Part shown: in pieces, positions 61,893-64,000 of the stretch
Position numbering within the stretch: position 1 is the first letter of the stretch
Layout of the letters: the number at the start of each line of letters is the position of its first letter
DNA from: Paenibacillus prosopidis
Lineage (GTDB): Bacteria; Bacillota; Bacilli; Paenibacillales; Paenibacillaceae
DNA length: 64,000 bases
Direction of reading: 5' to 3'
Assembly: GCF_003337375.1 (NCBI RefSeq)
Contig: NZ_QPJD01000006.1
Coordinates: 326,036-390,035, forward strand
Translations under genes and position numbers: made by a program
The notes under the pieces: generated by a model
Seen by the model: only the letters and a program-made list of their open reading frames with translations
Told to the model about the DNA's origin: nothing
The model's database searches: none

Positions 61893-63343
61893 TGAACTGT
61901 AACCCGAAAGATAGACACTTTAGAAAAAGTGCTCATCTTTCGGGTTTTTGTGTTTTAATAAAAAATACTACAATGAATGAGGTAAACCTACTCCATGTCC
62001 AAACGCCTATTTACAACACAGATTAAATTGCTTGAGTCTAATCCTAATATTGAACACGTATCAGAAAGAGCAATATCATATAAACCCGAGTTTAAATTAC
62101 ATGCCGTACAAGCTTACAAGAGCGGTAGAGCACCTATGCAGATCTTCCTAGAAGCTGGGTTTAGCTGTTATCGGTAAAAAAAATCCATATAAATGTTTAG
62201 AACGCTGGAAAAAATCTTACCGGTCTTTGGGGGAGGAGGGATTACTAATGAACCGCAGAGGCAAAGCGAGCACAGGCAGACCCTCATCTAAGGAGCTCAG
62301 CACAGAGGAAAAGCTTAAGCGTGCGGAGGCTAAGATTAAGCTGCTAGAAGTGGAGAATGAATTCCTAAAAAAGCTCGAGGCTCTAGAGAGGCAGGCGAAA
62401 CGCGAACGCTAACACCTTCAGAGACCTTCGAGCTTATCGAAGCTACAATTCGTAAATACAAGATGAAAGGCTTAACGGCCTATTTATGTATCATTGCGAG
62501 GGTAAGCCGGAGTGGGTATTATCGTTGGGTTAAAGCTGAGCCCAGGAGGCAAGAGCGTGAATATGAGGATGAGAACGACTACGGTCTCATTAGGATGCAT
62601 TACAACGCTCTTAACGGCAAGGCGGGTGCCCTAACCATTAAGATGCATCTAGAGCGCAATGATGATGCCATTATGAATCATAAGAAGATTCGCAGAATCA
62701 TGCGTAAATACAACTTGGTTGCGAAAGTACGTCAAGCCAATCCTTACCGAAAGATGTCTAAAGCTACACAGGAACATAAGACGTGCCCGAACTTGTTAGA
62801 GCGTAAATTCAATCAAGAAGAGCCGGGTAAAGTACTGTTAACAGATATAACGTATATGAGGTATGGAAAGGGCCAATGGGCTCACCTGTCCTGTGTAAAA
62901 GACGGAGCAACGAAGCAAATACCCGCACATGTTCTTTCTACATCTCTAGAACTCAGTATTGCAGAGAAGACGTTAGAAGAGCTCTTAAAGAACATGGACA
63001 ACAACGTTCATCCCGATGCAATCCTTCATTCGGACCAAGGCATGCACTATACACATCCTGTATTTCAACATAAAGTGAAGCAAGCAGGGTTTGTCACGTA
63101 AGGGCAACTGCTGGGACAACGCACCCATGGAATCCTTTTTTGGTCATATGAAGGATGAGCTGGAATATGAAGACTGCCAGACGATTGAAGAGCTGCGTGA
63201 AAGAGTTAACGAGTATGTCTTAATGTACAACACAACTCGCTACCAGTGGGGATTAAAAAAGATGACTCCTGATGAATACAGAAGCCACCTTCTTACCGCT
63301 TAGCACCTTTTTTTCACGTGTCTACAAATAAGGTTACAGTTCA
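61893..63343 (+). mobile_element. IS3-family (IS150-group) insertion sequence, defective
   Basis: 1451 bases. Terminal inverted repeats start TGAACTGTAACC (61893-61904) and end GGTTACAGTTCA (63332-63343), extending imperfectly to TAGACAC about 25 bases in. GCTG flanks both sides (61889-61892, 63344-63347), a likely target duplication. It is inserted in a box-hairpin repeat, whose AGGGCAG and GCTGCTCCCT halves now lie on opposite sides. Confidence 0.9.
61995..63303 (+). pseudogene. IS3-family transposase OrfAB with two frameshifts
   Basis: OrfA begins MSKRLFTTQIKLLESNP and is broken near 62165: EAGF must shift frame to reach AVIGKKNPYKCLERWKK. OrfA then runs to 62412 with a leucine-zipper-like segment. 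The programmed A6G slippery site AAAAAAG is at 62367-62373, from which a -1 shift opens OrfB. OrfB has the DDE residues in LLTDITYM, HSDQGMHY and MESFFGH, but is broken again near 63090 between KQAGFV and RKGNCWDNAP. The enzyme cannot be made whole. Confidence 0.88.
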
Positions 63344-63442
63344 GCTGCGGCGCTGCTCCCTTTCTTTGTTAAACTATGAAAGAACGGATTAAACTTTCAT
63401 GCTCTATGGTGCAGCATAAGAGATGCAAGGATGACTAACGGG
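63344..63442. repeat. Long direct repeat copy B and split box-hairpin flank
   Basis: 63371-63442 repeats 51362-51435 almost exactly, ending in CTAACGGG. The preceding GCTGCGGCGCTGCTCCCT is the right half of the hairpin split by the IS. Confidence 0.8.
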
Positions 63443-63514
63443 CATACCTTAAATATGGAAAATTCGTGAAGTTCGTAAATAAGACGTTATAAAAAATCTG
63501 TGAGGAGAAAAACA

Positions 63515-63829
63515 ATGAAAGTAAACAAGAAACATCGTTTTCTCTTTTTTACAGTTATTTCAATCTTTATCATATTTTTTATCAGCGTTAATGCAATAGA
63601 AAACTATCATAATAACAAAAAAACAATTTTGTTTGTTAATGGAGTCGAAAATATTACTGAGTATCAAAGGGATAGTTTAAATGTTGATTCTATTGCAAAT
63701 GGATATTGGGATGACAAAAAGTATAACTACAATACAAATCATAAATATATATTAATAAAATTGAAGACATGGAAAGTGATAATAAGTACAGATAATATTG
63801 ATGAAATAATTGAATTCACTAACAAATAA
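63515..63829 (+). CDS. Small membrane-anchored protein, unknown
   Basis: 104 residues, strongly AT-rich. A single N-terminal membrane helix (FLFFTVISIFIIFFISVNAI) is followed by about 75 residues outside, rich in Asn, Lys and Tyr (ENITEYQRDSLNVDSI, NYNTNHKYILIKLKTW). GAGGAG is nine bases before ATG 63515; a GTG at 63500 overlaps that site. Family not recognised. Confidence 0.6.
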   Translation: MKVNKKHRFLFFTVISIFIIFFISVNAIENYHNNKKTILFVNGVENITEYQRDSLNVDSIANGYWDDKKYNYNTNHKYILIKLKTWKVIISTDNIDEIIEFTNK

Positions 63830-63861
63830 TTGACTATAGATTGTATCAATCGATCGGCAGC

Positions 63862-63892
63862 CTCGTTAAGCTAACTGGCAGTATACTTCTAA
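63862..63892. repeat. Diverged box repeat
   Basis: CGTTAAGCTAACTGGCAGTATAC fits the box with ACTGG in place of ACGGG. The rest of 63830-63972 has no gene. Confidence 0.5.
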
Positions 63893-63972
63893 TATATGTT
63901 AGGTATAGGGGGTTGCTTGGCTATTGGTTAAGTGGATAGGAAACTTGTAAGAAAGGAGTATTAGGTAAGATA

Positions 63973-64000
63973 ATGATAAAAAATGATGAAGAATTCTACA
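63973..64000 (+). CDS. Start of a gene cut by the window edge
   Basis: ATG 63973 opens MIKNDEEFY. AAAGGAG lies 19 bases upstream, rather far, so the start is uncertain. Too short to identify. Confidence 0.3.

Overview
The window reads as chromosome from an endospore-forming Firmicute, most likely a Paenibacillus or close relative. The evidence is a gerA/gerC/gerB germinant-receptor operon, three YheC/YheD-type ATP-grasp genes linked to spore coat, a YesM/YesN-type two-component system beside an orphan solute-binding lipoprotein, a T-box leader, an S-layer (SLH) protein and strong AGGAGG-type ribosome binding sites. The species cannot be fixed from the sequence alone. No rRNA, tRNA or CRISPR array was seen.

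Layout. 1-4970: tail of an unknown gene, then sensor kinase, AraC-type response regulator and solute-binding lipoprotein. 5.5-9.9 kb: an AraC-type regulator divergent from a sugar isomerase / Gfo-Idh-MocA dehydrogenase / MFS exporter unit. 10-14.6 kb: SNF2-type helicase and aldo/keto reductase. 14.7-27.2 kb: spore and envelope block with three YheC/D genes, three NlpC/P60 hydrolases (two a fresh tandem duplication), a CapA-like enzyme, a methionine aminopeptidase and the ger operon behind a candidate sigma-G promoter. 27.1-32.4 kb: 2'-5' RNA ligase, SgrR-like regulator, a polytopic membrane protein and a metallophosphoesterase whose leader carries a scrap of the membrane-protein gene. 32.7-39.3 kb: a compact type III polyketide synthase / methyltransferase / flavoprotein / MMPL transporter cluster, interrupted before the transporter by an IS1341-type TnpB element with a predicted guide-RNA end. 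39.4-47.9 kb: orphan ParB, small-molecule modification genes (AAC(3)-like, Nudix, Pat-like GNAT, DinB), pentapeptide-repeat protein, LtrA, an AlkZ/YcaQ-like protein and a T-box leader, probably lysine-specific, before aspartate-semialdehyde dehydrogenase.

48-64 kb is different: AT-rich small genes, many broken genes (HxlR, S41 protease, a secreted protein, histidine phosphatase, XRE repressor, IS110-like tail), a frameshifted IS3/IS150 element and more than a dozen copies of an intergenic hairpin-plus-box repeat. Inside it sits a clear class I cyclic-di-GMP riboswitch with its own terminator before a 1048-residue SLH-anchored adhesin-like protein.

The strongest leads are the c-di-GMP switch/adhesin pair, the type III PKS cluster with its TnpB insertion, the lysine T-box on asd and the repeat family of the last 16 kb. 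All functional statements come from motif recognition and family knowledge; no database search was run.
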